DNA of 64,000 nt from Gellertiella hungarica (GCF_014197145.1 NZ_JACIEZ010000004.1:62001-126000), one strand, 5' to 3'; positions 17,396-26,240 are shown, numbered from the stretch's first letter. The notes: generated by a model from the letters alone, not told the origin. Numbers and translations: made by a program.

Positions 17396-19744
17396 ATGGG
17401 TGTTGAAGGCATTGGTGCGCGCGTGACCCGCAAGGAGGACAAGCGCTTTCTCACCGGCAAGGGCCGGTATACCGACGACATGACCGTACCGGGCATGAAA
17501 TATGCCTATTTCATTCGCAGTCCGCACGCGCATGCCCGCATCAAGGGCATCGACAAGTCCGCCGCGCTGTCCATGCCGGGCGTCATTGCGGTTCTGGATG
17601 GCAAGGAACTGAAGGCAGACGGGATAGGCAACCTCATCTGTGGCTGGATGATCCATTCCAAGGACGGCTCGCCGATGAAAATGGGCGCATGGCGCCCGCT
17701 TGCGGACGAAACGGTCCGCTATGTAGGTGATGCCGTTGCCATCGTGGTCGCGGACAGCATGGGCGAGGCACGGGACGCGGCAGAAGCCGTGAGCGTAGAC
17801 TATGACGTGCTGCCAGCCGTGATCTCTTCCGTCGACACGCTGAAGCCGGGCGCTCCCCAGCTTCATCCGGAAGCTCCTAACAATCTCATCTTCGACTGGG
17901 AAATCGGCGACAGCGCCGCCGCGGATGCGGCCCTTGCCAGTGCAGCCCACGTCACCGAGATGGAGATCATCAACAACCGCCTGTCTCCCAATCCGATGGA
18001 GCCGCGCGCCGCGCTCGGCATCTATGACGAGGCGGAAGATCACTATACCTGCTATACCACCAGCCAGAACCCGCATGTGGCACGACTGGTGATGAGCGCC
18101 TTCTACAACGTGGCGCCGGAACACAAGCTCCGCGTGATTGCGCCAGACGTCGGCGGTGGCTTCGGATCGAAGATCTACATCTATCCGGAAGAAATCGTCT
18201 GTCTGTGGGCTTCGAAGAAGACCGGCGTTCCGGTAAAGTGGACGGCCGATCGAACCGAGGCGTTCCTGACGGACGCCCATGGTCGCGATCATGTCACGAA
18301 GGTGAAGCTTGGCTTCGACAAGGATCACCGCATCACCGGGCTCAAGGTCGATACCATCGCCAACCTCGGCGCCTACATGTCGCTCTTCTCCTCGGTGACG
18401 CCCACCTATCTGCATGCGACGCTGTTCTCCGGCCAGTACGTGATCCCGGCGATCCATGCGAATGTCCGGGCGGTCTATACCAACACCACACCCGTGGATG
18501 CCTATCGTGGCGCGGGGCGTCCGGAGGCGACTTACGTTCTCGAGCGGCTGATGGAAACCGCCGCACGCGAACTCGGCGTTTCGCCCGCGGAGCTGCGCCG
18601 CAAGAACTTCATCACGACATTCCCCTACCAGACACCGGTCATTCTCACCTATGACGCCGGCGACTACGCAGCCTCTCTCGATGCTGCCATGAAGGCCGCT
18701 GACTGGGACGGCTTCCCGGCTCGCCGGGCGGAGTCTGAAAAGCGCGGAATGAAGCGCGGCATCGGCATGAGCTGCTACATCGAGGCCTGCGGCATCGCCC
18801 CGTCTGCAGCGGTGGGCTCTCTCGGTTCCGGCGTCGGTCTTTGGGAATCTGCGGAAGTGCGTGTCAACGCGGTTGGCACGATCGAGGTGCTGACCGGTTC
18901 CCACAGCCACGGCCAGGGACACGAGACGACCTTTGCGCAGCTGGTGGCAGACCGTCTCGGCGTGCCGATGGACAGCGTGGCCATCGTGCATGGTGACACC
19001 GACAAGGTGCAGATGGGGATGGGCACCTATGGCTCGCGCTCCGGCGCGGTGGGCATGTCAGCCATCGTCAAGGCACTCGACAAGGTGGAGGCGAAGGCCA
19101 AGAAGATCGCGGCCCACCTGATGGAGGCGGATGAGAGCGACATTGTCGTCGAGAACGGAACGCTGAAGGTGGCGGGGACAGACAAGTCGCTGCCCTGGTT
19201 CCAGGTGGCTCTTGCTGCCTACACGGCGCACAATCTTCCCGCGGGCATGGAACCCGGGCTGAAGGAAGGAGCCTTCTACGACCCCTCCAACTTCACTTTC
19301 CCCGCCGGTTGCTACATCTGCGAAGTCGAGGTGGATCCCGAAACCGGGAAGACACACATCGTGCAGTTTGTCGCCGCCGATGACTTCGGCAACATCATCA
19401 ACCCGATGATCGTCGAAGGCCAGGTGCATGGCGGGATTGCGCAAGGTGTCGGACAGGCACTGCTGGAGGGTGTTCATTACGATACCTCCACGGGCCAGCT
19501 TCTGACCGCATCCTACATGGATTATGCCATGCCGCGCGCGGATGACCTTCCGTCCTTCCAGGTGTCGCATCAGTGCACCCCCTCGCCCAGCAACCCGCTC
19601 GGGATCAAGGGTTGCGGCGAAGCAGGTGCCATCGGTTCGCCGCCGGCGGTCATCAATGCAATCACCGATGCGATCGGCAACAACGATCTGACAATGCCGG
19701 CCACACCGCAAAAGGTTTGGGCTGCATTGAACGCGGCCCGCTGA
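17396..19744 (+). CDS. coxL: Molybdenum hydroxylase large subunit (CoxL-like, form II)
   Basis: Mo-cofactor (MCD) subunit of 782 residues in the xanthine dehydrogenase/CO dehydrogenase family. It spans the aldehyde oxidase a/b hammerhead domain (about 20-130) and the Mo-binding domain (about 150-770). The active-site loop at residues 369-375 reads AYRGAGR, the form II or 'putative' pattern. True form I CO dehydrogenases carry AYxCSFR with the Cu-binding Cys, which is absent here. The conserved PDVGGGFGSK is present. The substrate is therefore probably an aldehyde, N-heterocycle or similar compound rather than CO. An SD (GGGAGG) precedes it, 68 bases after coxS. Confidence 0.9.
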   Translation: MGVEGIGARVTRKEDKRFLTGKGRYTDDMTVPGMKYAYFIRSPHAHARIKGIDKSAALSMPGVIAVLDGKELKADGIGNLICGWMIHSKDGSPMKMGAWRPLADETVRYVGDAVAIVVADSMGEARDAAEAVSVDYDVLPAVISSVDTLKPGAPQLHPEAPNNLIFDWEIGDSAAADAALASAAHVTEMEIINNRLSPNPMEPRAALGIYDEAEDHYTCYTTSQNPHVARLVMSAFYNVAPEHKLRVIAPDVGGGFGSKIYIYPEEIVCLWASKKTGVPVKWTADRTEAFLTDAHGRDHVTKVKLGFDKDHRITGLKVDTIANLGAYMSLFSSVTPTYLHATLFSGQYVIPAIHANVRAVYTNTTPVDAYRGAGRPEATYVLERLMETAARELGVSPAELRRKNFITTFPYQTPVILTYDAGDYAASLDAAMKAADWDGFPARRAESEKRGMKRGIGMSCYIEACGIAPSAAVGSLGSGVGLWESAEVRVNAVGTIEVLTGSHSHGQGHETTFAQLVADRLGVPMDSVAIVHGDTDKVQMGMGTYGSRSGAVGMSAIVKALDKVEAKAKKIAAHLMEADESDIVVENGTLKVAGTDKSLPWFQVALAAYTAHNLPAGMEPGLKEGAFYDPSNFTFPAGCYICEVEVDPETGKTHIVQFVAADDFGNIINPMIVEGQVHGGIAQGVGQALLEGVHYDTSTGQLLTASYMDYAMPRADDLPSFQVSHQCTPSPSNPLGIKGCGEAGAIGSPPAVINAITDAIGNNDLTMPATPQKVWAALNAAR

Positions 19745-19758
19745 GAAGGAGGACAGTC

Positions 19759-20556
19759 ATGTATGCGACCAACTATCATCGCGCCTCCTCCGTCGAAGAG
19801 GCAGTAAAACTCGCAACGGACAATGGGGACGCCAAGTTCGTGTCCGGCGGCCAGACGCTGATTGCCACCATGAAGCAGCGTCTCGCGTCGCCGAGCGATC
19901 TGATCGACCTCCGCCACGTGGCCGCCCTCAAGGGCATCGCCGTCAACGGGCGCAGCGTTCGCATCGGCGCTGCGGTCACCCATGCCGAAGTCGCGGCATC
20001 GGCAGAGCTTCGCGCCGTATGCCCCGCACTTGCCAATCTCGCTGGAGGTATCGGCGATCCGCACGTCCGCCATCTCGGCACGATTGGCGGCTCCATCGCC
20101 AACAACGATCCGGCGGCGGACTATCCTTCCGCCATGCTGGCACTGGATGCGACCATCGTCACCGACCGTCGCGAGATTGCAGCATCCGACTTCTTCCAGG
20201 GGCTTTTCACGACTGCCCTTGAAGAAGGCGAGATGATCACCGCCATTCGGTTCGAGGCACCCGAGAAGGCAGGCTACGCCAAGTTTCCGAACCCGGCGTC
20301 CCGCTATGCCATGACAGGCGTTTTCGTGGCCCGCCGCGGCGGTGCTGTCCGTGTCGCCGTGACCGGTGCCGGTGCTGATGGCGTCTTCCGCCATGAAGGG
20401 CTCGAGCTGGCCTTGAGTGGCAATTGGGCACCGGATGCGGTGGGCGGCGTCAGCATCGATCCGACGAACCTGATGTCGGATCTCCACGCAAGCTCGGAGT
20501 ACCGCGCAAACCTGGTGAAGGTCATGGCAAAACGGGCGGTGGCATCCACCCTGTGA
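19759..20556 (+). CDS. coxM: Molybdenum hydroxylase FAD-binding subunit (CoxM-like)
   Basis: Flavoprotein subunit of 265 residues that takes electrons from the iron-sulfur subunit and passes them to the quinone or other acceptor. The FAD-binding PCMH-type domain shows FVSGGQTLIATM and LGTIGGSIANNDPAADYP; the CO_deh_flav_C domain follows from about residue 165. The ATG at 19759 has a clear SD (AAGGAGG) and lies 14 bases after coxL. The open frame upstream of it runs through coxL and is not the gene. No coxD/E/F/G or xdhC-type maturation gene follows, so maturation factors must come from elsewhere. Confidence 0.92.
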   Translation: MYATNYHRASSVEEAVKLATDNGDAKFVSGGQTLIATMKQRLASPSDLIDLRHVAALKGIAVNGRSVRIGAAVTHAEVAASAELRAVCPALANLAGGIGDPHVRHLGTIGGSIANNDPAADYPSAMLALDATIVTDRREIAASDFFQGLFTTALEEGEMITAIRFEAPEKAGYAKFPNPASRYAMTGVFVARRGGAVRVAVTGAGADGVFRHEGLELALSGNWAPDAVGGVSIDPTNLMSDLHASSEYRANLVKVMAKRAVASTL

Positions 20557-20570
20557 AGGCCTGAATGTTG

Positions 20571-20599
20571 CCGGCCGGGAGGTGAAACTTCCCGGCCGG
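20571..20599 (+). terminator. Strong stem-loop after coxM
   Basis: A perfect 10-bp GC stem CCGGCCGGGA/TCCCGGCCGG with a 9-base loop lies 14 bases past the coxM stop. The downstream flank is A-rich (AAAAAA) rather than T-rich, so it is not a textbook intrinsic terminator. It may stop RNA decay or act with Rho. Confidence 0.45.
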
Positions 20600-20701
20600 A
20601 AAAAAGATAACAAGTACCAAAAATCGTTCTTACAATTGTCATCGTCGTTATATTTTCGTTAGCCGACCATTGCTACCTTTCGCACCACTACTTCTTGGGG
20701 G

Positions 20702-20733
20702 TGCATGACGCACACTCCTTGCTGCATGACGCA
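20702..20733 (+). repeat. Two 11-bp direct repeats spaced by 21 bp before the globin chemoreceptor gene
   Basis: TGCATGACGCA occurs at 20702-20712 and again at 20723-20733, so the copies are 21 bp (two helical turns) apart and face the same way. They lie about 55-85 bases before the chemoreceptor start codon, where a regulator could bind as tandem protomers on one face of the DNA. Confidence 0.6.
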
Positions 20734-20786
20734 GACGTTGTACTGCCGCTTTCCCAAAAGAACAGGTTTACAAGGATCGGGTGTCG

Positions 20787-22310
20787 ATGTCAGAGGTGAG
20801 TGAGTCCACCGTAAAGTCCAGTGTCGAAGATCGTCTTGCGTTCATGCAACTAAGCGAGTCGGGTCGCAGTGAAATACGGTCGCTGAAGTCTGTCGTGGAA
20901 CGGGAACTGCCGCACGGGCTTGATCTATTCTACGATCAGTTGCGCAAGACGCCGGAAGTCAAACGCTTCTTTTCTTCTGAAGATCATGTCACGCGCGCAA
21001 AGCTCGCCCAATCCAGTCACTGGGAAAACATCGCAAATGGGGACTTCAGCGCGAACTACGTCACCAAGGTCAAGACAATCGGATCCGTTCACGCAAGGAT
21101 CGGTCTCGAGCCTCGCTGGTACATTGGCGGATACGCCATCATCCTCGACCACCTGATCAAGGAAGTGGTCAGGCAGTACGCCCCCAAAGCGGGCCTGTTC
21201 GGTTCCCGGGGCACGGCTCCCGATGAGCTCGGCAGCATGTTGGGCTCGCTCGTCAAGGCGGTCATGCTCGACATGGACCTCGCCATTTCTGTCTACATGG
21301 AAGAAGCAGAGGCGGCCAAGAAGAAAGCCCAGGCGGAAATCATCGAGCAGGAAAGGAGCATGGTGCGCCAGGTCTTCGGCAAGGCTATGAAGGCCATTGC
21401 GGCAAAGGAGATCGGCTACCAGATCCAGGACGCTTTGCCGGAGGCGTATGAGCCGCTGCGTGCCGACTTCAACCAGGCGCTTCAGGAGTTGTGCCAGACG
21501 ATTACCGGAATAGGAGATGCGTGCCAGGGCATCAGCGGAAGCGCCAGCGAACTGCTCGACGGGGCAAACGATCTGTCGCGGCGAACGGAACAGCAGGCTG
21601 CATCCATCGAGCAAACGGCAGCCGCTCTGGAGCAGATCACCACCACCGTCCGGGATTCCAGCCGACGTGCGGAAGAAGCAGGCGCTCTCGTCGCCAGGGC
21701 GAAGAGCGATGCGGAAATCTCGGGTCAGGTCGTGGAGAAAGCCGTCATTGCAATGGGGGCGATCGAAAATTCTTCCCGGGAGATATCCAACATCATCGGC
21801 GTCATCGACAACATCGCCTTCCAAACCAATCTGCTGGCGCTGAACGCCGGCGTGGAGGCGGCGCGCGCAGGTGAAGCCGGAAAAGGTTTTGCCGTAGTTG
21901 CACAAGAGGTCCGGGAACTGGCGCAAAGGTCTGCGACGGCCGCGCGTGAGATCAAGCAGCTGATCACGAATTCTGGCGAGCAGGTGAAATCCGGGGTATC
22001 TCTCGTCGGCGAGACCGGTCGGACGCTCTCCTCCATCGTTGAACAGGTCAGCGAGATCAATCGCCATATCGGTCACATTGTGGACGGCGCGCGCGAACAG
22101 TCCACTGCGCTTCAGGAAATAAGCCACGCCGTGAACCAGATGGATCAGGCGACGCAACAGAATGCCGCGATGGTGGAGCAATCCACCGCCGCAAGCCACT
22201 CGCTTGTCCAGGAAGTCACGCGCATTTCCGGGTTGCTCAGGGAATTTGCAACGGGCGTCTCCGAACTCCGGGCCAGCCACGGCGCAAGCCGGATATCGCG
22301 GGCCGCTTGA
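20787..22310 (+). CDS. Globin-coupled soluble methyl-accepting chemotaxis protein (HemAT-like)
   Basis: Cytoplasmic heme-based chemoreceptor of 507 residues. An N-terminal protoglobin domain (about 10-175) has the proximal-His region [19 protein letters not shown] with candidate heme ligand His102. A linker follows, then an MCP signalling domain (about 240-490) with the hairpin-tip motif [20 protein letters not shown]. There is no transmembrane segment, so oxygen or another gas is sensed inside the cell. A GTG at 20781 in the same frame is a possible start, but AGGA sits 10 bases before the ATG at 20787 and only 4 before the GTG. hemA lies next on the same strand. Confidence 0.92.
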   Translation: MSEVSESTVKSSVEDRLAFMQLSESGRSEIRSLKSVVERELPHGLDLFYDQLRKTPEVKRFFSSEDHVTRAKLAQSSHWENIANGDFSANYVTKVKTIGSVHARIGLEPRWYIGGYAIILDHLIKEVVRQYAPKAGLFGSRGTAPDELGSMLGSLVKAVMLDMDLAISVYMEEAEAAKKKAQAEIIEQERSMVRQVFGKAMKAIAAKEIGYQIQDALPEAYEPLRADFNQALQELCQTITGIGDACQGISGSASELLDGANDLSRRTEQQAASIEQTAAALEQITTTVRDSSRRAEEAGALVARAKSDAEISGQVVEKAVIAMGAIENSSREISNIIGVIDNIAFQTNLLALNAGVEAARAGEAGKGFAVVAQEVRELAQRSATAAREIKQLITNSGEQVKSGVSLVGETGRTLSSIVEQVSEINRHIGHIVDGAREQSTALQEISHAVNQMDQATQQNAAMVEQSTAASHSLVQEVTRISGLLREFATGVSELRASHGASRISRAA

Positions 22311-22372
22311 AGACACTCCGCGATGAAGGGTACCCGACAATCTGCAACCGGATACAGGAAGCGTCCGGTTGC

Positions 22373-22386
22373 TTGATATGAATCAA
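22373..22386 (+). promoter_or_regulatory. Perfect FNR/FixK-type box upstream of hemA
   Basis: TTGATATGAATCAA matches the FNR/FixK/FnrN consensus TTGAT-N4-ATCAA at every fixed base. A TGTAAG hexamer at 22407-22412 lies close to where the -10 of a class II FNR-activated promoter (box centred near -41.5) would be, off by about 2 bp. The box is 170 bp before the hemA start codon. Confidence 0.85.
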
Positions 22387-22555
22387 GTTTGCACCGGCTC
22401 CGGGCGTGTAAGTTCCCAATCAGCAGAATCGGCAGAGCCCGGTTCTTTTGCCGCACCCAAGGTCAAAACCCGGTGAAAGGGGTTGACGGGCGGAGCGGCA
22501 GAAATCAAAAGGTTGAAGGCCGGGACACCACACCGGCACGCGTCTGGAGCATTTC

Positions 22556-23770
22556 ATGGATTTCGAGGCATTTTTCAAAGGCGAGCTCGAAGGTCTTCAC
22601 CAGGAAGGCCGTTATCGTGTGTTTGCCGATCTGGAACGTCAGCGCGGGGCCTTTCCGCGTGCCACGCGCCATACCGCCGATGGTGCTTCCGATGTGACCG
22701 TTTGGTGCTCCAACGACTATCTCGGCATGGGCCAGCATCCGCTGGTGATCGAAGCCATGAAGCAGGCGATCGATCACTGTGGCGCGGGTGCGGGAGGCAC
22801 CCGGAATATCTCTGGGACCAATCACTACCACGTTCTTCTCGAGCGCGAGCTGGCCGATCTGCACGGCAAGGAATCGGCGCTGATCTTCACATCCGGCTAT
22901 GTTTCGAACTGGGCAACCCTCGGCACGCTCGGTCAGAAGATTCCCGGCCTCATCATTTTTTCCGATGCCCTGAACCATGCCTCCATGATCGAGGGCATCC
23001 GCCATGGCCGCTGCGAGCGGGTCATCTGGAAGCATAATGACGTGGCCGATCTTGAAGCAAAGCTCGCTGCGGCTGATCCCAACGCCCCCAAGCTGATTGC
23101 CTTCGAATCCGTCTATTCCATGGATGGCGACATTGCCCCCATCAAGGAAATCTGCGATCTGGCCGACAAGTACAACGCCATGACTTACCTCGACGAGGTG
23201 CATGCCGTTGGCATGTATGGCCCGCGTGGCGGCGGCATTGCCGAGCGCGAGGGTCTGATGGACCGGCTGACGATCATCGAAGGCACCCTTGGCAAGGCCT
23301 TTGGCGTCATGGGTGGCTATATTGCCGGCTCCGCCGCGGTCTGCGATTTCATCCGCTCGTTTGCATCGGGCTTCATTTTCACCACCGCGCTGCCGCCTGC
23401 GCTCGCAGCCGGTGCTGTTGCCTCCATCCGTCATCTGAAGGGTTCCCAGATGGAACGCGCTCGGCACCAGGAGCGTGTTCGCCGCTTCCGCCAGATGCTG
23501 GATCAGAAGGGAATTCCGCACGTCGACAATCCGAGCCACATCGTGCCCGTGATGGTGGGCGATGCAGCCAAGTGCAAGTGGATCTCGGACATCCTGCTGG
23601 ATAGCTACGGCGTTTACGTTCAGCCGATCAACTACCCGACCGTTCCGCGCAAGACCGAGCGCCTGCGTTTCACGCCGACACCTCTTCACACGGATGCTGA
23701 CATGGAGCACCTGGTCTCGGCCCTGCACAGCCTGTGGTCCCGTTGCGCCCTCGCCCGGGCTGTCGCCTGA
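22556..23770 (+). CDS. hemA: 5-aminolevulinate synthase
   Basis: Condenses glycine and succinyl-CoA to 5-aminolevulinate, the first step of heme synthesis by the Shemin route used by alphaproteobacteria. It is a PLP fold-type I enzyme of 404 residues. The PLP Lys is Lys247 in [14 protein letters not shown], and the glycine-rich [17 protein letters not shown] and [16 protein letters not shown] are typical of the family. An SD (GGAGC) lies 6 bases before the ATG. The FNR/FixK box upstream predicts induction at low oxygen. A bidirectional terminator separates it from convergent dxr. Confidence 0.97.
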   Translation: MDFEAFFKGELEGLHQEGRYRVFADLERQRGAFPRATRHTADGASDVTVWCSNDYLGMGQHPLVIEAMKQAIDHCGAGAGGTRNISGTNHYHVLLERELADLHGKESALIFTSGYVSNWATLGTLGQKIPGLIIFSDALNHASMIEGIRHGRCERVIWKHNDVADLEAKLAAADPNAPKLIAFESVYSMDGDIAPIKEICDLADKYNAMTYLDEVHAVGMYGPRGGGIAEREGLMDRLTIIEGTLGKAFGVMGGYIAGSAAVCDFIRSFASGFIFTTALPPALAAGAVASIRHLKGSQMERARHQERVRRFRQMLDQKGIPHVDNPSHIVPVMVGDAAKCKWISDILLDSYGVYVQPINYPTVPRKTERLRFTPTPLHTDADMEHLVSALHSLWSRCALARAVA

Positions 23771-23790
23771 GCGGCAGGCATGCGTCAGTG

Positions 23791-23819
23791 AAAAAAGCCG
23801 CCCGGAAGGCGGCTTTTTT
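23791..23819. terminator. Bidirectional intrinsic terminator between hemA and dxr
   Basis: AAAAAAGCCGCC and GGCGGCTTTTTT form a perfect 12-bp stem with loop CGGAA. The A/T ends give a U-tract on either strand, so it can serve both convergent genes. Confidence 0.93.
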
Positions 23820-23825
23820 CATGCC

Positions 23826-25010
23826 TCATCGAGCCATTGCACGAAGCCTCTCGCCGGCCCTGCGCCGGGCTTCTGCGTCGATCGCAAAGACCTGGTCGAT
23901 ATCCAGCGCCTCACCGGCATCGATCATGTCCTCCATGACGGCTTCCGCGATTTCGGCCATGTCGAGAAAGCCGATCCGTGCCTCGACGAATGCCTCGAAC
24001 GCCGTCTCCTCTGCAGCGTTCATGACCGCGCTTTGCAGGCCTCCCCTCTCGAGTGCTCGCCGCGCAAGGCGAAGCGCCGGGAAGCGGTCCTCGTCGGGCG
24101 CTTCGAAATCCAGCCTCGACAGCCGAGCGAAATCGAGCCTCTCGACGGACAGCGCGGGCCGATGGGGATAGGCCAGCGCATAGCCGATTGCTGTCCGCAT
24201 GTCAGGGCAGCCCAGCTGCGCCAGAACCGATCCATCCGTGTAGCCGACCATGCTGTGAATGATCGATTGCGGGTGAACCACGACCTCGATCTGCTGGGGC
24301 GATACATTGAAAAGATGCTTCGCCTCGATCATCTCGAGGGCCTTGTTGAACATGGTCGCGCTTCCGACCGATATCTTCATGCCCATGGACCAGTTGGGGT
24401 GGCGGGCGGCCGTTTCAGCCGTAACGCCAGCCATCTGCTCCCGCGTCCAGGTGCGGAAAGGACCGCCCGAGGCCGTCAGGACGATCCGTTCCAGGGCATG
24501 GCGCTGGTGCTCCTCGAGCACCTGGAAAATGGCATTGTGCTCGCTGTCGACAGGGAGCAGTCGTCCGCCCCCCTTCCTGACGGCGTCCACGAAAAGATCC
24601 CCTGCCGTGACCAGGCATTCCTTGTTCGCAAGAGCAATGTCGGCCCCGCGGCGCGCTGCCGAAAGTGTAGGCGCGAGACCGGCCGTTCCGATGATGGCAG
24701 CCATGACCATCTCGGCCGGGCGATCTGCCGCCTCGATGAGCGCGGACGGTCCCGCACCCGCCTCGATACCGGTGCCGGCGAGCGCCTGCTTCAGAGCGTC
24801 ATAATGAGCCTCGCTGGCCGTCACTGCCATGCGAGCACCAAATGCGCGTGCCTGCTCCGCAAGAAGGCCGATGTTGCCATTGCCCGTCAGGGCTTCGATC
24901 TCGAAGGCCTCGCGTCCGCCGAGCTGGCGCACGACATCGAGCGTATTCTGACCGATGGAGCCCGTCGAACCGAGTATGCTCAGGCGGCGAGGCGAACCGG
25001 GAACGTTCAT
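23826..25010 (-). CDS. dxr: 1-deoxy-D-xylulose-5-phosphate reductoisomerase
   Basis: NADPH-dependent enzyme of the MEP isoprenoid pathway that converts 1-deoxy-D-xylulose 5-phosphate to 2-C-methyl-D-erythritol 4-phosphate. The NADPH-binding site is LGSTGSIGQNTLDVV near residue 11, and the substrate and metal region includes LPVDSEHNAIFQVLEE. The frame continues about 105 codons upstream into the next gene, but the family N-terminus begins at MNVPGSPRRLSILGSTGSIG, whose ATG at 25010 has an SD (AGGAAGAG). That gives 394 residues, the usual length. It is probably cotranscribed with, or close behind, the SDR gene 77 bases upstream. Confidence 0.95.
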   Translation of the reverse strand: MNVPGSPRRLSILGSTGSIGQNTLDVVRQLGGREAFEIEALTGNGNIGLLAEQARAFGARMAVTASEAHYDALKQALAGTGIEAGAGPSALIEAADRPAEMVMAAIIGTAGLAPTLSAARRGADIALANKECLVTAGDLFVDAVRKGGGRLLPVDSEHNAIFQVLEEHQRHALERIVLTASGGPFRTWTREQMAGVTAETAARHPNWSMGMKISVGSATMFNKALEMIEAKHLFNVSPQQIEVVVHPQSIIHSMVGYTDGSVLAQLGCPDMRTAIGYALAYPHRPALSVERLDFARLSRLDFEAPDEDRFPALRLARRALERGGLQSAVMNAAEETAFEAFVEARIGFLDMAEIAEAVMEDMIDAGEALDIDQVFAIDAEARRRAGERLRAMAR

Positions 25011-25087
25011 TCTGTCTCTTCCTGTAACCTTTTCGGTTCCCTCTAAAGCCTTTGTGCCCCGGCAACAAGCCGCAGCGGCCAGGGATG

Positions 25088-25855
25088 TCAGATGGCAGTA
25101 TAGCCGCCATCGGCCATCAGGATCGTCCCGGTGATGAAACTCGCCGCATCCGAAGCCAGAAACACCACCGCATTGGCAATCTCCTCCGGCTCGGCAAACC
25201 GGGCCATCGGCGTCATGCGAATCCAGGTCTTGTAGCACATCTGGTTCTTCCGGCCCGCAAGGGTCATGTCGGTGGCGACATATCCCGGGGCAACGGCGTT
25301 CACCCGGACCCCATGACGGGCCCATTCGGCGGCAAGCGACCGGGTGAGCTGATTGACGCCGGCCTTGCTGGCATCATAGGCGGTCTGGGACTGCGGCACC
25401 GCGGCCACGTCTCCACAGATGGAAGAAATGTTCACGATCGAGCCCTTCCGGGCCTTGACCATGTGGCCTCCGAAGGCCTGCATGCACAGGAAAGTTCCAC
25501 CAAGGTTGACGTTCACCACGTCCTGCCACTGCGCATGCGTGAGATCGGCAAACGGAGTGTTGCTGACGATGCCCGCATTGTTGACGAGGATATCCGGAAC
25601 ATTCTCCCGGCAGATGTCGTCTGCCACACGGCGAACATCCGCCTCATCCGTCACATCGAGCGCTATGAAGCGGCTTCGGCCCGGATGCATCTCCTCCATG
25701 GCGCGAAGCGTTTCCTCACCTTGCCGGTGATCGCGGTCAAGAAGAATGATCGACGCCCCCGCCTTCAGAAAGGCCTCGCCGATCGACCGGCCTATACCAC
25801 GGGCTCCGCCCGTAATCACGGCAGTCCGGCCAGCAATCTCAAAGGCGTTAAGCAT
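25088..25855 (-). CDS. SDR-family NAD(P)-dependent oxidoreductase
   Basis: Classical short-chain dehydrogenase of 255 residues. The cofactor motif is TGGARGIG (15-22), NNAG is at 92-95, and the catalytic set is Ser144/145, Tyr160 and Lys164 (YDASK). The C-terminal ITGTILMADGGYTAI is typical of polyol or sugar dehydrogenases and 3-oxoacyl reductases. The open frame extends upstream, but the domain starts at MLNAFEIAGRTAVITGG; an ATG two codons earlier (25861) is equally possible because no clear SD separates them. Asp40 after the second beta strand (LLDRD) favours NAD over NADP. Substrate unknown; closeness to the glycerol genes is only a hint at a polyol. Confidence 0.85.
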   Translation of the reverse strand: MLNAFEIAGRTAVITGGARGIGRSIGEAFLKAGASIILLDRDHRQGEETLRAMEEMHPGRSRFIALDVTDEADVRRVADDICRENVPDILVNNAGIVSNTPFADLTHAQWQDVVNVNLGGTFLCMQAFGGHMVKARKGSIVNISSICGDVAAVPQSQTAYDASKAGVNQLTRSLAAEWARHGVRVNAVAPGYVATDMTLAGRKNQMCYKTWIRMTPMARFAEPEEIANAVVFLASDAASFITGTILMADGGYTAI

Positions 25856-25923
25856 CGTCATCCGGATGGAAAGAACTCTCAAAGGTTTATGAAGCTCTAA
25901 CCACTTTTCCGAGCGAAACCAAG

Positions 25924-25948
25924 TGCGGCAGCATCCTGTGCTGCCGCA
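25924..25948 (-). terminator. Perfect 10-bp hairpin between the SDR and small membrane protein genes
   Basis: TGCGGCAGCA/TGCTGCCGCA with loop TCCTG. On the reverse strand it is followed by a weakly U-rich CTTGGTTTCG. It is the second of two hairpins met by a transcript leaving the small membrane protein gene. Confidence 0.4.
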
Positions 25949-25978
25949 AAACTGTTGGAAATAATGCAAACTTGGCGT

Positions 25979-26007
25979 CGGCACCGGCCTGCAAGAGGCC
26001 GATGCCG
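25979..26007 (-). terminator. 11-bp hairpin just after the small membrane protein gene
   Basis: CGGCACCGGCC and GGCCGATGCCG pair over 11 positions (one is a G-U wobble in the reverse-strand RNA) with a 7-base loop. It begins 24 bases past the stop of the 37-residue gene. No long U-tract follows, so termination is plausible but not certain. Confidence 0.4.
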
Positions 26008-26030
26008 TCAATATGGAATGAGATCACGAA

Positions 26031-26144
26031 CTAAAGCACAAGCGGAAACAGGGCAGCCAGGACAATCGCCGCGGCCGCCACCGACAGCGCGACGCGTATT
26101 TCATGCCGACGTGCCGTCTGCTCGCCTTTCCAATCATATGACAT
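26031..26144 (-). CDS. 37-residue single-pass membrane peptide
   Basis: The short frame starts MSYDWKGEQTARRHEIRV and ends in one hydrophobic helix (ALSVAAAAIVLAALFPLVL) at the C-terminus, the layout of a small tail-anchored membrane protein. A clear SD (GAGGAAG) lies 7 bases before the ATG at 26144. The frame is also open further upstream, but that part is not hydrophobic and lacks an SD. It lies between the terminator of the glycerol operon and the SDR gene on the same strand. I do not recognise a family. Its existence rests on the SD and the amphipathic-plus-hydrophobic layout. Confidence 0.55.
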   Translation of the reverse strand: MSYDWKGEQTARRHEIRVALSVAAAAIVLAALFPLVL

Positions 26145-26240
26145 GACAGACTTCCTCACGATTGTGGGAGGGGCAGAATAGACAGCGACACTTACGTCAG
26201 ACTGTCGTGGCGAACGGATGATCGGCGGGGTTGCAAAAGA

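Noticed and set aside
16839-20556. True aerobic CO dehydrogenase
   Set aside because: The large subunit lacks the AYxCSFR loop with the Cu-binding Cys and has the form II AYRGAGR loop.
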